A stretch of 64,000 nucleotides of DNA from positions 1,178,001 to 1,242,000 of the forward strand of contig NC_033566.1 in NCBI RefSeq assembly GCF_001680005.1, read 5' to 3'. Positions 21,303 to 32,912 of this stretch are shown here, piece after piece. Both the position numbers and the translations under genes were made by a program. The notes beneath the pieces were generated by a model. It saw nothing but the letters and a program-made list of their open reading frames with translations. It was not told where the DNA came from and made no database searches. Positions within the stretch are counted from its first letter, which is position 1; every line of letters begins with the position of its first letter. This DNA is from Plasmodium coatneyi. Its lineage: Eukaryota; Apicomplexa; Aconoidasida; Haemosporida; Plasmodiidae.

Positions 21303-23195
21303 TTACGTTGCATGATAACCAATATTATTTCTTCTCTGTTGCCTCTGTGGTTGTTGCCTTTGTTGTCTTTGTTGTGATCGTTGTTCTTGCCTTCGTTTTT
21401 GTTTCCCCATTCTATCATTATTATTTGCCCTTCTTCTGAGTGGTTCATTATAGATGGTAGAATTGTCTGTCGAATCTGCAGTTGTAGAAAAATACTCTGT
21501 TGTAGAAGCTATTGTTGAGGCATTGTCTGTTCGAGTATCGAAGTTGCGTTTGCCGAATGTTTTCTTTCTGTTCCTTCCTGCAATGCTCCTGCCTCCAAAG
21601 GAGCTTTTTATCCCTTTGAATAATGAAGTGTACTGTACAGAAAAAAAGAATAGGGAAAACAAAGAGCAATGGTGAAGGGTGAGAATATGTGTTATATGTA
21701 TTCCCCACATATATATAACATACACAGCACAGTTCAATTAATGTATGTGTGTGTATGTATGTATGCATGTATATACATACTTTCTTAAATAGAGAACACA
21801 CAAACAAAAAAAAAAAATAGTAAGTAATGAATATGTTATTATTTATATACTTTTAAGTGAGGAATGAGGTAATTACAATTATAATTATAAGTGTAATTAT
21901 AATTTTAATTGTAATGGTAATTATAATTGTTGTAATTATAACTGTTGTTATTGTAATTATAATTGTAATTACTTTATACAAAAGATAGGTGATGAATGGT
22001 AGTCCAATTAATGGAATTGTAGAGGACAAAGCAGCGGGAAGTGCTGCTTTTGTGGTTGGTGCAAAATTCAATTGTAACTTAACGTCTTTATAAACTTTAA
22101 CTTCCTGTCCAAGTGTTTGCTGTTCTTTATATTCTGCGCCCTTTGTTAAGGTCAGTGGGTTCTGATTATTCCTTATATCATATTTGTCATTGAATTCTCT
22201 ACAATATAGGTCATTTTTGTTTTTGCAGTCTTTACGTACAGCATCAAATGCTTCTTTAGCTGATTGTAGGTGTTGGTAATAACCACTATCACAGGAGTTG
22301 TCAACCGAGGCTAATTTTTTCTTTATACCTTCGTAGTCGAAGGTGAAATCAAACACCGTTTTGCGGTGATTGAACAATTCCTTGTTGATGGTAGATGGGT
22401 TGTTAGTGTCTGTGTATGGAAGTGCACAATTGTCCTCAACATCGAATTGTGAAAGTGCCTCATAAATTTTTTTCATAACGTTTAAAAAAATAGTACTATC
22501 TGTCACCTTACTCCACACCTGATTTCCTAACCAGTAGTAGAGAAAATGACAAAGGAATTTATTGAACAGTTTGTCCATTTCTTCGTCCGATTCGTCCGCC
22601 CCTTCATCTTCGTCCGGTCCGCGGGGTCGCTCCGGAAGCCCAGGCACTTGCCCTAATGCCTGCGTGTCGGTTGCTGATGCTTGTGTTGCTTCCGTCTTCT
22701 TCTTGTAAGAGACATAACAGAGGGCATCTACAATTTTGTCGACTTCACTTGCAATTTGAGTACATGAATTTAATGTGGTTTTTGCCTTCTCCTTTAGCGT
22801 TTTCTCCGGATCAAAACTTTGACAGCTGGCGCTAGCCGTTGTGGTGGCGCCCCCCCCACCGACGACTCCATCGACGTGCAGGTAGAAACGTGTCCATGAA
22901 TCTCTCAGTTCCCAGTTTCCTGCCTACAGACGTGATGGTTGGGCATAGAAATCGTACACATACATATATATACATATATGTTTTCTACATATATTATTTC
23001 ATTCTTATAAACTTTTATTTTTATTTTTTTACTTTTATTATATGAGGTGAGCAAATTATTACTCATTCAATATTTATGCAAATGCATTATTCGAATAGTG
23101 TACATACAATATTATTCGCTTAATACTTATGTATGTACACTTTAAACAGAGAAAGTAACCGGTATGAATGATGTTCCCTGTGTTGGTTTTGCCAT
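21303..23195 (-). CDS. KIR (PIR superfamily) variant surface protein, complete three-exon gene (KIR-A)
   Basis: Assembled as complement(join(21303..21632, 21973..22923, 23160..23195)): 12, 317 and 109 codons, all phase-0 joins, 438 residues. KIRs are variant antigens of infected red cells. Exon 1 encodes MAKPTQGTSFIP (donor GTTACT). Exon 2 is the extracellular module with spaced Cys, an acidic Pro/Asp/Glu linker (PERPRGPDEDEGADESDEE), CHFLYYWLG, FDFTFDYEGIKKKL and a C-terminal membrane span ending LLYK. Exon 3 is a basic Gln/Arg-rich tail starting YTSLFKGIKS and ending NNIGYHAT. Intron 2 contains an ATTATAATTGTAATT-type repeat. It is closely related to the KIR at the far right of the island and points the opposite way. 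Confidence 0.9.
21855..21972. repeat. AT-only degenerate microsatellite in KIR-A intron 2
   Basis: Short units such as AATTATAATTGTAATT recur for about 110 bases directly beside the exon 2 donor. Translated, it gives a meaningless Ile/Thr run continuing from the membrane span, so exon 2 must end at 21973. Confidence 0.75.
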
Positions 23196-24199
23196 TTTCC
23201 TTATATGCTTTTGCATATAACGAAATTAAATTTAGAGATGTTGTTCATATAGGTTCGTAAAGAATAAATAGGTGCAGAATATTTTTGCTCCCCTCCCAAT
23301 AAGGATTTTAGCAGAAGGAAGTATCTAACAAAGAAGTTCTCCCTACTTCACAATAATAATAATACACATTGCACAATTCTCAGAACAATGATAATAAATT
23401 ACATACATGCATTAAATTATCGTATGTATGTAATTAAAGTAGAGGTACAAATAAATATGTTAAAATAACAGAATAAAGGGGAAAAATTAAAAATTTCCAC
23501 ACATCCCCTATGCATTTACTATAGTATTATTCGATATGTTCCCCTCTAAGGTGATTATTCGTAACGTTATGTTGTTTCTGAAACACCCCCTCTCTATTAT
23601 ATTCATATAGGTGTTAAATTTCTTTCTTCTGAGGAAATATTTTAATATTCCCTATTAATATCTTCTCCCTTGATATTTAAAAGGATTATTGAAATTTTCT
23701 AGCAAACATAGTGTAGTATACTTCATCTGCACAAAACATTCTTCCTCCTTCCATCCCTGCTACATGCGCACATATCTATTCATAATAGATAAATGGACCG
23801 CACGCTCATAAGGAGAACGAAGGAAAGTACAGTACAGGGAGTTATATAAACATTAAATAAAGAAATATACGCATACCCACAGTAGCATTTTCCATTACAC
23901 TACTCCTTCCATTTATGATTACTTCGTAATAATACCTTCACCCTCCCTCCCCCTCTCCTTTTTCCACTATCGACAGAACAACTACAAGGAACTTACACAT
24001 AGAGAAGGTATACCAAGCTACGTCATCCTCCCCTCTCGGTTCTATTCCAGATCGGTTTATACATATTTATATTCCTTTATATTTATTCTTCTATTTCTTT
24101 ATTTTCTCCCTTATGTATTACACTAAAGTTCCTAAATTAAGGTGTGGTTAATATAAGAAAAAAATATTCCTCCACTACAAGACAACGTGTTTTCCTGGT
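23196..24199. other. 5' flank of KIR-A
   Basis: About 1 kb of AT-rich DNA between the KIR-A start codon and the telomere-like array. It should hold the promoter. C/T-rich patches at 23940-23960 and 24030-24045 are the only noticeable structure. Confidence 0.5.
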
Positions 24200-25070
24200 T
24201 TAAGGGTCAACATTATGGGTTTCAGGTTTTCAGGTTTTCAGGTTCACAGTTTCAGAGTTTCGGGCTCTGAGTTTTTCATGCTTTCACGGCTTCGGGTTTA
24301 GGGTTCACGGTTCGAGGGCTCACGGATTCAGGTTTCACAGTTTCGGGATTCAGGCTATCAGGTTTCACACATTCGGATTTCACGCTTCAGCGCTTAGGTT
24401 TCAGGGTTTAGGCTTTAGGCCTTGGTATTCAAGCTCTAGGGTTAAAAGGTTCAGGCTTAAAAGTTCATGTTTTAGGGTTCATGTTTTCAGCGATCAGGGT
24501 TTAGGGTTTAGTGTTTAGAGCATAGGGTTTAGTGTTCAGCATTTAGGGCTTAGTGTGAAGGGTTAAGAGTTTAGGGTTTAGGGTTTAGTGTTTAGAGCAT
24601 AGGGTTTAGTGTTCAGCATTTAGGGCTTAGTGTGAAGGGTTCAGAGTTTAGGGTTTAGGGTTTAGATTTTAGGGTTTAGGGTTTAGGTTTTAGTGTTCAG
24701 AATTCATGTTTTAGTGTTCTGGATTCATGTCTTAGTGTTCAGGGTTCATGTTTTAGTGTTCGGGGTTCATGTTTTAGTGTTGGCTGTTTAGGTTCAGGGC
24801 TTCAGGGCTTCAGGGCTTCAGGCTTCAGGGTGCAGGGCTTTAAGGATTAGGCCTTCAGGGTTTAGCTTTAAGCGTTTAGGGTTCAGGGTTTAGGGTTTAG
24901 GTTTTAAAGTTTAGGGTGCAGGGTTTAGGGTCCTGTTTTCAGGTTCCAATGTTTAGAGTTTAGGATTTAGGTTTTATGTTCTAGAGCATAAGTTTTAGGT
25001 TTTAGGGTTCAGGGTTTAGGCCTTAGGTTTTAGGGTTTATGGATTAGGATTCAAGGTTTTGGGTTCACGG
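24200..25070 (+). repeat. Interstitial telomere-like array, G-rich orientation
   Basis: About 870 bases of degenerate heptamer-like units, mostly GGGTTTA and GGGTTCA with TTTAGGG/TTCAGGG spacing, plus drifted forms. This is the Plasmodium telomere repeat (GGGTTYA) in the orientation of a right chromosome end. A ~70-base direct duplication is visible inside (units around 24497-24550 and 24567-24620 share the same run of variants). Such internal arrays are a known peculiarity of the P. knowlesi genome. Confidence 0.93.
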
Positions 25071-25157
25071 CTCTTCAATTGCGAAACAATAACCTGTAGC
25101 TGATCACTGTTAGCAGTCCTCCCACAACCGTGAGCGGTAAATCATGAGCTCTAACAT

Positions 25158-25733
25158 TCTAAAACCCTAAACACTTAATCTTGAACCCAAACCCCTGATA
25201 ACCTAAACCCTAAACCCTGATAAGCTAAACCCAAAACTCTGAACCCTAAACCCTGAACCCTGAACCCTGAACCCTGAACCCTGAACACAGAACCCTAAAC
25301 CCTGAACCCAGAACTCTGAACCCTAAACAATAAACAATAAACCCTAAACGCTGAATCCTAAACATTGAACCCTAAACCTTGAAACCTGAATGATGAACCC
25401 TCAAAACTACACACACAACACTAAACATTGAACCCTAAATCCTCAACTCTAAAACCTAAACCCTAAACCCTAAACCCTGAACCCTAAACCTAAACCGTAA
25501 ACCCTAAAACCCTAAATCCCCAATACTAATACATGAACCCTGAACCCTAAAACCTGAACCGTAAGACCGTGAAACCTGAACACTAAGCCCTAAACCCATG
25601 AACCGTGAACCCTAAATCCTGAATCTCAAACCCTGAACTGTGAACCCCTAAACCCTTAACGCTCAACCGTATATCCTAAAACCTGAACCGTAAGACATGA
25701 AACTTAAGCCCCTGAATCCTAAATCCTGAACCT
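25158..25733 (-). repeat. Interstitial telomere-like array, C-rich orientation
   Basis: About 575 bases of CCCTAAA / CCCTGAA units, the reverse complement of the array just to the left. The ~85 bases between them (25071-25157) are unique-looking sequence. The two arrays therefore face each other like two joined chromosome ends. Confidence 0.93.
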
Positions 25734-27031
25734 TTTGCTTAGGGAACTGTAATCTTAATGAACGATGCATAATTACGTATATTAATATTTCTGCCATACG
25801 AAGAAATCTGAAAATTAGAGAAGATGTTATAAGTATCGCGTGTGCGCTTCATAATAATACAAATTATAATTGTTGAATCATATAAATTATTGTTCTTCAA
25901 AAATGTTATATAATTCATTCGCACAAATAAGCGGAGCTCCGTATTTATGAGGACGTACGCATTGTATGTGCTATACGAACCTATCTATAAAATAAAAATT
26001 TTTTGCGCATTATAGCCATTCCTAATGTACTTTTCTCAAGTCATTTAATAATTGCTTATTTAGAGGAAAGGAATATTCAGCTACATTCGTAAGTTTAACA
26101 GGGACCATCTACTTAAATAATATAAAAATATACAAAATAAAAAAAGGAAAAAAAAAATCTGCGTTCGCGGCTACCGTCACTTATTGCTTTCTTTTTTCTT
26201 TTTTCCAATGGTCAAAAAGAAAAAAGTTCGGTTAAAAAATTAGCAAGGTTCGTGAAAGGTGAGGAATTTCTCCTTTGCAGGTGAGATTGCTAGATAAAAA
26301 TGTAAACACATTTTTATGTGGCCCTACAGAATTGTTCATTTTTTTTTTTTTTTTTTTTTTTTTCCTGGCGAACATTTGCTTCCAATTAGGCAGCTTTAGA
26401 ATTTGGACGATAAAGTTTAGGGTTTGAAGTTCAGGATTCAGGCTTTACTTATTATGTCTGTTGTATGTACTATAAAGAACTTAGTATATCATAGTTATAA
26501 TAAAAATAATAACGGGACATTGTCGTAACCTTGATTTGTTTTTTAAAAGAACAAAAAAATTCTTCGGAGCACTCAACAATAACATAAAAGTATGCATCGA
26601 AAAGTGTATGCTACCTTATCCAGGAATATGTGCATGAATATGTACTAATTGCATAATATAGAACGAAAAAAAAATAAAAAAGGAGGAAACAAAAAATAAA
26701 GAACATACTCAGCTGTTTTAAAAATTTTAACTTATATCAAAATATGTGTGGTCCATTTTTCAGGTTAGTGTTTACCACGGAAACGCTCATTCTATACTTA
26801 AAACAATTACCCATGTATAAATGTATAAAGGGCATACTACACTTTTTTAAATCCTCCGCTTTCATAACATAAACGGATTATTATGTACACGTAACACGCC
26901 ACTTTAACAGAGATCCTACCATTGTATTTGTTTTGGGTATAGTCAAAAGGACAGACATATATAAATCATATTTAATAATTTGTGGAACGCTCAACCTGTA
27001 ATTCTTCGTTACTCCTTCCCTACTATAACTA
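25734..27031. other. Noncoding DNA with a stray telomere-like patch
   Basis: AT-rich, no gene seen. A poly-T run lies at 26339-26363 and a short isolated patch of telomere-like sequence (AAAGTTTAGGGTTTGAAG and onward) at 26411-26445. Confidence 0.5.
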
Positions 27032-28562
27032 TTAAATTACTGAGGAAGCGTAAGATAAGCTGTACCGGCTATTACTGGAACTGCTATTATTGGAACTGTT
27101 ATCCCTGGAACTGCTCGTTAAAGATTCATTAGTTTGATATAATAGCATAATATCATCATAGTTAACAGCCGGTCCAATTCTTCTTTTTTTCCGTTTTGCG
27201 CGTCTGTGCCTGAGTATTCTCCCCAGTGACATAAACTAAAAACAGGAGTTAGCATAGAATGTTACGTAACGAATATTATTATTACCTGTGTAATAAAATT
27301 AATCCATGATGCATTATAGTTACGAATGTGAAATATTCTACTATAAAGCCCAATTTATAATTTTTACCTTATAAAGAGTATATAAAATTAGGAACACTCC
27401 CACTGTACCTAGCATAGGTCTTAATATTCTGTAGGCCCTATCTTTGTATACAGGCCACTGTTCGCGGAACCCATAATCATTATGATCATGCGCAACAGAC
27501 AATTCATTTACACGTAATTTTTCTGCCAAAGGAATTAAAGGCAAATTACTCTTAGTATTGGATTCTTCGAGCATGTCTATTTTTTTCTTATATATACTAT
27601 CATTTCGTTTCGGTTGTTTCGTTGCCTCCACAAATAAATTATAAACCTCCTTATAACAATCATTAAAGAAATATGACCACATGAGGCTATATTTGTTCAA
27701 GCTGTTTATAACATTTAATGGACGATACTTGCTATAATTGTCGATGTACCTTTTGCAGGTGGACGCGTCCATTGCGCATGAATCCTTCCAAGTATAGTAT
27801 AGTGGAATTCTTTGTTTTAAGTAGTCCACATATTTTCGGCATGCCTTACTCGTATTAGCAATGATCTCCTTTTTTATTTGATTGTAATCTTCAAAGAAAT
27901 CGAAAATATCCTTAATTTCTTGTAAATAACCCATGTGAAGCAGTAGCTGGTCATCTGGATAACACCTGTGTTCATCAGTATAGAACTCCTTGTCCACAAT
28001 ATTCCTCCATACTTCCTGCACCCTCCGCACAATATCTCCCCAATGTTTAGTATTCTGCTCTGACGCATTCAAATTTTTATATACTTCATTATATAGCCAG
28101 TAATTTAAATCATAACAACGCTTCTTATTGAAATCGTCCCCCTGTACATAACTATTCTGCATCAACGATATGTTCCTACTTAGTTTGTTGAATATATCCG
28201 TGAGCCATGAATATTCACTTTTCAAATCATTTACTCTATTAAAGTACGTAATATATTCATTGGTTGATGAATGTTCCTTCAATTTTTCTTCAAATAAATA
28301 TGAAGGTAAATGCTTAAATATAATACGTTCGCTCTACATATTACGGGAAAATGAGGTATACACATTATTATCTAAATACACACTCCACAAACTAAACATG
28401 CTGTTCCATCCTGCGATATGTAGAATTCTTATGTAGGTTAAGAGTATATTAAGGTCTATGAAGGAAATATGTAATATAACATACCTTGATAGTATTTTCC
28501 GATATTGCATCCACATCTGCTTCCACCTGTGTCGTATTATCAAAGTCCACATTAAACATCAT
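27032..28562 (-). CDS. PIR-family variant protein of a different (VIR-like) subfamily, three exons (PIR-B)
   Basis: complement(join(27032..27235, 27368..28333, 28485..28562)): 26, 322 and 67 codons, 415 residues, phase-0 introns. Exon 1 encodes MMFNVDFDNTTQVEADVDAI and ends before GTATGT. Exon 2 begins SERIIFKHLPSYLFEEKL, the usual PIR L-P-S-x-x-F-x-E-x-L opening, then has CYDLNYWLYNEVYKN, CRKYVDYLK and CKRYIDNYSKY, as in vivax-type VIR/PIR proteins rather than KIRs, and ends in a span GVFLILYTLYK. Exon 3 gives a short tail, FMSLGRILRHRRAKRKKRRIG, with a Ser/Asn-rich end. No Gln-rich tail, unlike the KIRs here. Expected to be exposed or exported in infected cells; role unknown. Confidence 0.87.
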
Positions 28563-30844
28563 CTCCCTTTAAATTAGATGCACATCTAGGTTATCCTTAA
28601 TAAAATAATAACGGTCATACCTAATAAATAGGTTTCTACCCTCATAATTTGAATTAACATTTGTAGATATGCACACTAATGCTTCCTATTGAGCACTTAA
28701 TTCATTCAGAAAAATAGACATCGAAAAGATAATAGCACTCTACTAGTACACACATGGTTCTAACAATATGACACTTACAGGTGTTAAATGAAATGTACAG
28801 CACAACTAAACGTTCAATAATTTATGATATAATATATAAATATTTAAGAAAAGAGAAAACAGTTACGCAAAATTGTCCCGATTACAATTACTCCAAAAAT
28901 GTTTCCCATGAAGGGGAAACCGTGCGCAACCTATATACAGAAAAGTGTATATTTATAGGAATAATACATAGCATCCGCATTTTATTAATGTGGGGAAGAA
29001 ATTATTTTCACTTTTTCCTTTTCACCTATAGTGCTATATTTTCTTCTATGGCACAATATAAATAGATAAGAATTCAAGGTTTAAGGGTTGGAGCTTTATT
29101 TTATTATTTAATAAAATTGATAAAACTGTAATGGATAAATTTTCGTGTGACACATTGAACAACAGAGGCACAGTTGTATTTATATAGGAGTACAATTCAA
29201 TGTGCATAAAATGTATAGATTATATTTATGAAACACGTTACACAATTTTTTTGTGTATGCACCATGAATTTATACTTAAAAAAAATTAAATGTAGGGAAT
29301 ATATTAATCAGGCAATGAGCTATTTTGCGGGGGCTTGCTTCCGTAATATTTTTTTCAATAAAAAATTTACTCTAATTAAGGGATCGTTGCTAAATAAAAT
29401 AGCAATAATTCTTCTGCACATTATCTGCATCATATTTTGCTGGGAAGCAAAAATACAGAAATAGAAAAATAAAAGGAACTATATAAATTATATACTATAT
29501 TTAAGAGTACCATGTGCGCGTTATACTAAAGCGGTGCACACTTTTCCTAATAGAACCATTCACATTGAGGAGGTGAAATATCTACACTATTAAAAAAGGG
29601 AAAAAATAGGCACGCAATGTAGTGGGGGACACCTGCACCTCTTCCTACACTTTGATACCATAATTAGAACTGAATAATAGGGAAATGAAGATTTCACAAT
29701 TTTAAAGGAACTACAGAGTACAGGAGAAACCAATTGTATGTATGTATGTGCCCCATGGGAAAAGAGAAAAAAAAGGAGATCAGTCAAGAAAAGTCCTAAA
29801 ATAAAGTTGAATTAAACCTGTATAAGGGAATACTGTAGAAACATTGTTTCTATATGAATGGAACCATACATTCCACCTCTTACACCTTTGCACTCTTAAT
29901 AGTTAAGGCGTTAGACATCATGTGTATAATAAGTGTACAGTTAAATATAACTATCCTCTTATATGATATTTCACATTTTAATGGTAAGTAACATATGTTG
30001 TGTGCAGTAATGATAATTCAGCAGCCACATTCTGAAGTATGTATTGCTCTGAAAGCAGGACTATGGGAAACATATATTGCCACATGTGCCATAGGATGCG
30101 CGGAACTTGCTTCTTACAGAATAACTGAGGGAGTATATAACACGTTCCAAGTATAAATGCTGGGGATGGACGGGGGAATTGAAGATATAATGTGAGATGG
30201 CATACGTGCAAGTGCATTCTTTCTTACAACTTCAATTATGAATCAATTTAAGGTATACAGCAGGTAAAGAATAAATTGGTTCCCTCATAATGTCTTTGAG
30301 TATGTACAACTACTTATGGAACACTAATGTTAATCATTGTGCTCAATGGATTCCCTTAAGGTAGTTTGAACTTCTTTCTTTGTGATTGTTAGAAATAGAA
30401 AAAATGAAGGAAGTGCATGTTGATATGTAATAAGGAGTCCCTTTATGTTCCTTATACGAACAGTCTTGTCTCATATTTTTGTTCGTCCGGTAGTAGGGTG
30501 TAACAACCCTGAGTTATTAGAATACCCATATAGAATATACATCATTCTGCAATTTATGGATTCATGGAATAGTATATTGCCCATATACCCGCAACATTGT
30601 ATAGTCAAATATTATATAAGCCATACCTTCCTGGTAACAAGGGAAGCTGAAAATTAGGGGGGAATATACCTTTCAATTTTTCATAACATATATTTATCGG
30701 GGTAATATATAGATTTACTTAATTTTCTGTGCATTCAGAATATGTATGGGTTCATAAGGTTAAAGTAAATTATAGAAATATTCATAGTTCCCCTACTAAT
30801 GGTGAATTACATGGGAGCATCAGAATTTATGCATGGTGTAATGT
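28563..30844. other. AT-rich noncoding DNA
   Basis: Nearly 2.3 kb with only short, Ile/Tyr/Lys-rich frames that look random (for example an ATG-started 78-codon frame at 29228-29464). I find no PIR module, signal-peptide exon or RNA gene. It includes the 5' flank of PIR-B. Confidence 0.45.
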
Positions 30845-31090
30845 ATAAATTTAAAAGGAAGGAAAAGGGTCTAAGGAAGGAGGAAAGGAGGTCTAAATGA
30901 GGTTGTTATGGGGTGGAGGGGAAGGTTTTTAGGGTGGTGGTATGGTGGAAGGATGGTTGTTTGGGGTGGTAGGTGGAAGGAAGATTGTTGGGTGGGTTGT
31001 TAGGGCTGGTTGGTGGAAGGAGGTTTAAGGAGGATGAAGGAAAGGACAATCTAAGAAGGAGGAAGAAAGAGATGGTCTAAGGAGGAGGAA
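30845..31090 (+). repeat. Purine-rich degenerate repeat (GGAAGGAGG / GGTGG type)
   Basis: Repeated short blocks such as GGTGGAAGGA, GGTTGTTAGGG and GGTTGGTGGAAGG on the plus strand. The same blocks occur in reverse complement at 44330-44600 (CCACCAACCACCCTAACAAC), next to a telomere-like array there. Confidence 0.75.
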
Positions 31091-31318
31091 GGAATAGTTC
31101 TAAAGAAGGAGTGTCTAAGGAAGGAAGGCTATTAGAAGTGGAAGAAAGGGGAAGGAAGAAGGGGGAAGGGGTGATGTTTCCCCCACTAAAAATACCCAAA
31201 AAAGGAGGGAGCAGGTTTCCATTACGAGCTCCTAAAAGGGAGGGGGGAAAGATGTTCCCACTACCACCTCCTAAAAAAGGGAGGTATATGGGGGGAAGAG
31301 GGAGGTGACGTTTCCCCA
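31091..31318 (+). repeat. GGAGG / GTTTCCCC purine-pyrimidine minisatellite
   Basis: Alternating blocks of AAAAGGGAGG and a G(A)TGTTTCCCC(A)CTA motif recur three to four times (31170-31190, 31240-31265, 31308-31322). Both strands give Gly/Pro-rich open frames that are by-products of the repeat. Confidence 0.6.
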
Positions 31319-32455
31319 CTACAACCTTCTACATACATATGTGTTACTTCTGTTCCTACATACACATTTGCGCTGCTGTTCCTACTTATATGAACATTTT
31401 CCAATGGACCACAGTACCTTATCCTACACACCGCAGCACATGAATTTAATTCCCCCTCGTCCCCCCCACTATGGGAAATTGTTCAAATGTACCCCTTTGA
31501 CCATATTTAGCGGTAGGGGGGAGAAAGCTGATATATTGCCACTTTTCGCTTTTTTCCTAAGGTGACCCCCCCGTACTTTATGTACAGAGATGAATTTTAA
31601 ATGAACTATTTATTAAGGCTACCTGAATAATATTGCAAAAGAAGGAAATTATTAGAATCACACCTAAAGGGAACCGATAGGAATTAACTGCGAGGAAAAT
31701 TTTTACCATTTCAAGAATTATACAGGGAAATCATCCCCCCAACTTTGCATAATCTACCTTGCACGGCACAAATTCCCTATTTAATTCTGCTTCTTATTTT
31801 TTTCATCACGCGGAAGAAGTTCTCATTATTAATTATTCCATATAGAGCAGAGAACCACGGGGAATCCCCCTCCCCGTACTACTCGCACTTCACCTGTACT
31901 CACTCTTCCAACTAGCCCTTCTATTTTTGCTAACGCAATAAGAGGGGGGGGTTCAGAAAAAGAGGGGTAAAATGAAAATTTAGAACCGCACAAAGCTTCA
32001 AAATTTTATGGCGGTTTTTCCTGCTCACTCTTTATGAAGGAACACATTAAAATAGAAAAGATAATAATCGTTCGTCCTCCTAAGTAGTAAAAAATATATA
32101 TACCTCCCGATGAACAGTACATAACATCGTCAGTGTGGGGGGAGCTGCATAATGGGGTTCGCCCGCGAGCACACCCTTCTTGCACTAATATACTTATTAT
32201 TTTTGGGTGGATTTAAAATTATTCTTCCACACGTGACATAATAGAAATAGCATACAGCACCAGGTCACGATCACCCTTTTTTCCTGTATACTAATTCTAT
32301 CTGTTTCTCTAATTTAATAATTGCTATGTTCATAATATACTAATAACAAACACATTCCTTCCTTTCTATAAGGTATTCTTCCTTTTATTTTGTATAGTAA
32401 TGTATGTTGTAAAAGTTTTTAAAAATATAGAAAGTTTGTGAACATGGTACATAAG
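31319..32455. other. Noncoding DNA upstream of the exported-protein gene
   Basis: No gene detected; contains G runs (31944-31951) and AT-rich stretches. Distal 5' flank of the gene at 32913. Confidence 0.45.
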
Positions 32456-32640
32456 GGAAAAGGTATGTGTTCTATGAACACATGGTGTAATGCCTGTGTT
32501 CTGTATACACATGACGTGTAATGTACTTGGTAATGTGTTCTATGAACACATGGTGTAATGTGATGTTCTATGTACACATGGAACGCAATGCTTGTGTTCT
32601 ATACATAAGAATGTTCGTAAACACGGATGTTCGTGCATGA
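32456..32640. repeat. Tandem hairpin repeat (GTGTTCTATGAACACATGGTGTAATG)
   Basis: Three to five imperfect copies of a ~45-55 base unit whose core GTGTTCTATGAACAC is a near-perfect inverted repeat, followed by ATGG(T/C)GTAATG. Later copies drift (GTTCTATGTACACATGG, GTTCTATACATAAG). It ends about 270 bases upstream of the exported-protein start codon. Confidence 0.7.
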
Positions 32641-32912
32641 CGAAATATACATCCATAGATCTCTTCATATTTAAATAGAAGGAATATTTAAGGAGAATAA
32701 ACATTTAATATGGAAAAATGCGCACCGCCAAAGAAGCATACTACTAAAAGTAGATACTGTCAGAGGTACATACTACCCTGAAGTTTCCCCTATTCAGAAC
32801 ATTAACCATTAGAAGCATTCCTAATTAGGAAAATTTTCCTCAATATTAATAAAAACAACGTGTACTACAAATTCTAGCATTATAGAATATCTGTTAACGC
32901 TGTATGTTTTCC

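Noticed and set aside
21853..21973. Continuation of KIR-A exon 2 past the membrane span
   Set aside because: The extra residues are an Ile/Thr run from an AT microsatellite, and a donor plus a homologous tail exon show that the exon ends at 21973.
24200..25733. CRISPR-like or satellite interpretation of the repeated units
   Set aside because: Units are degenerate heptamers matching the Plasmodium telomere repeat, without spacers, in a eukaryotic genome.
29228..29464. ATG-started 78-codon frame between PIR-B and the exported-protein gene
   Set aside because: Lys/Ile/Phe-rich composition expected of random AT-rich DNA, no signal-exon or PIR landmark, and no matching splice partner.
31077..31319. 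Gly/Pro/Leu-rich open frames on both strands
   Set aside because: They come from the purine/pyrimidine minisatellite itself; both strands are open because the repeat lacks stop codons.
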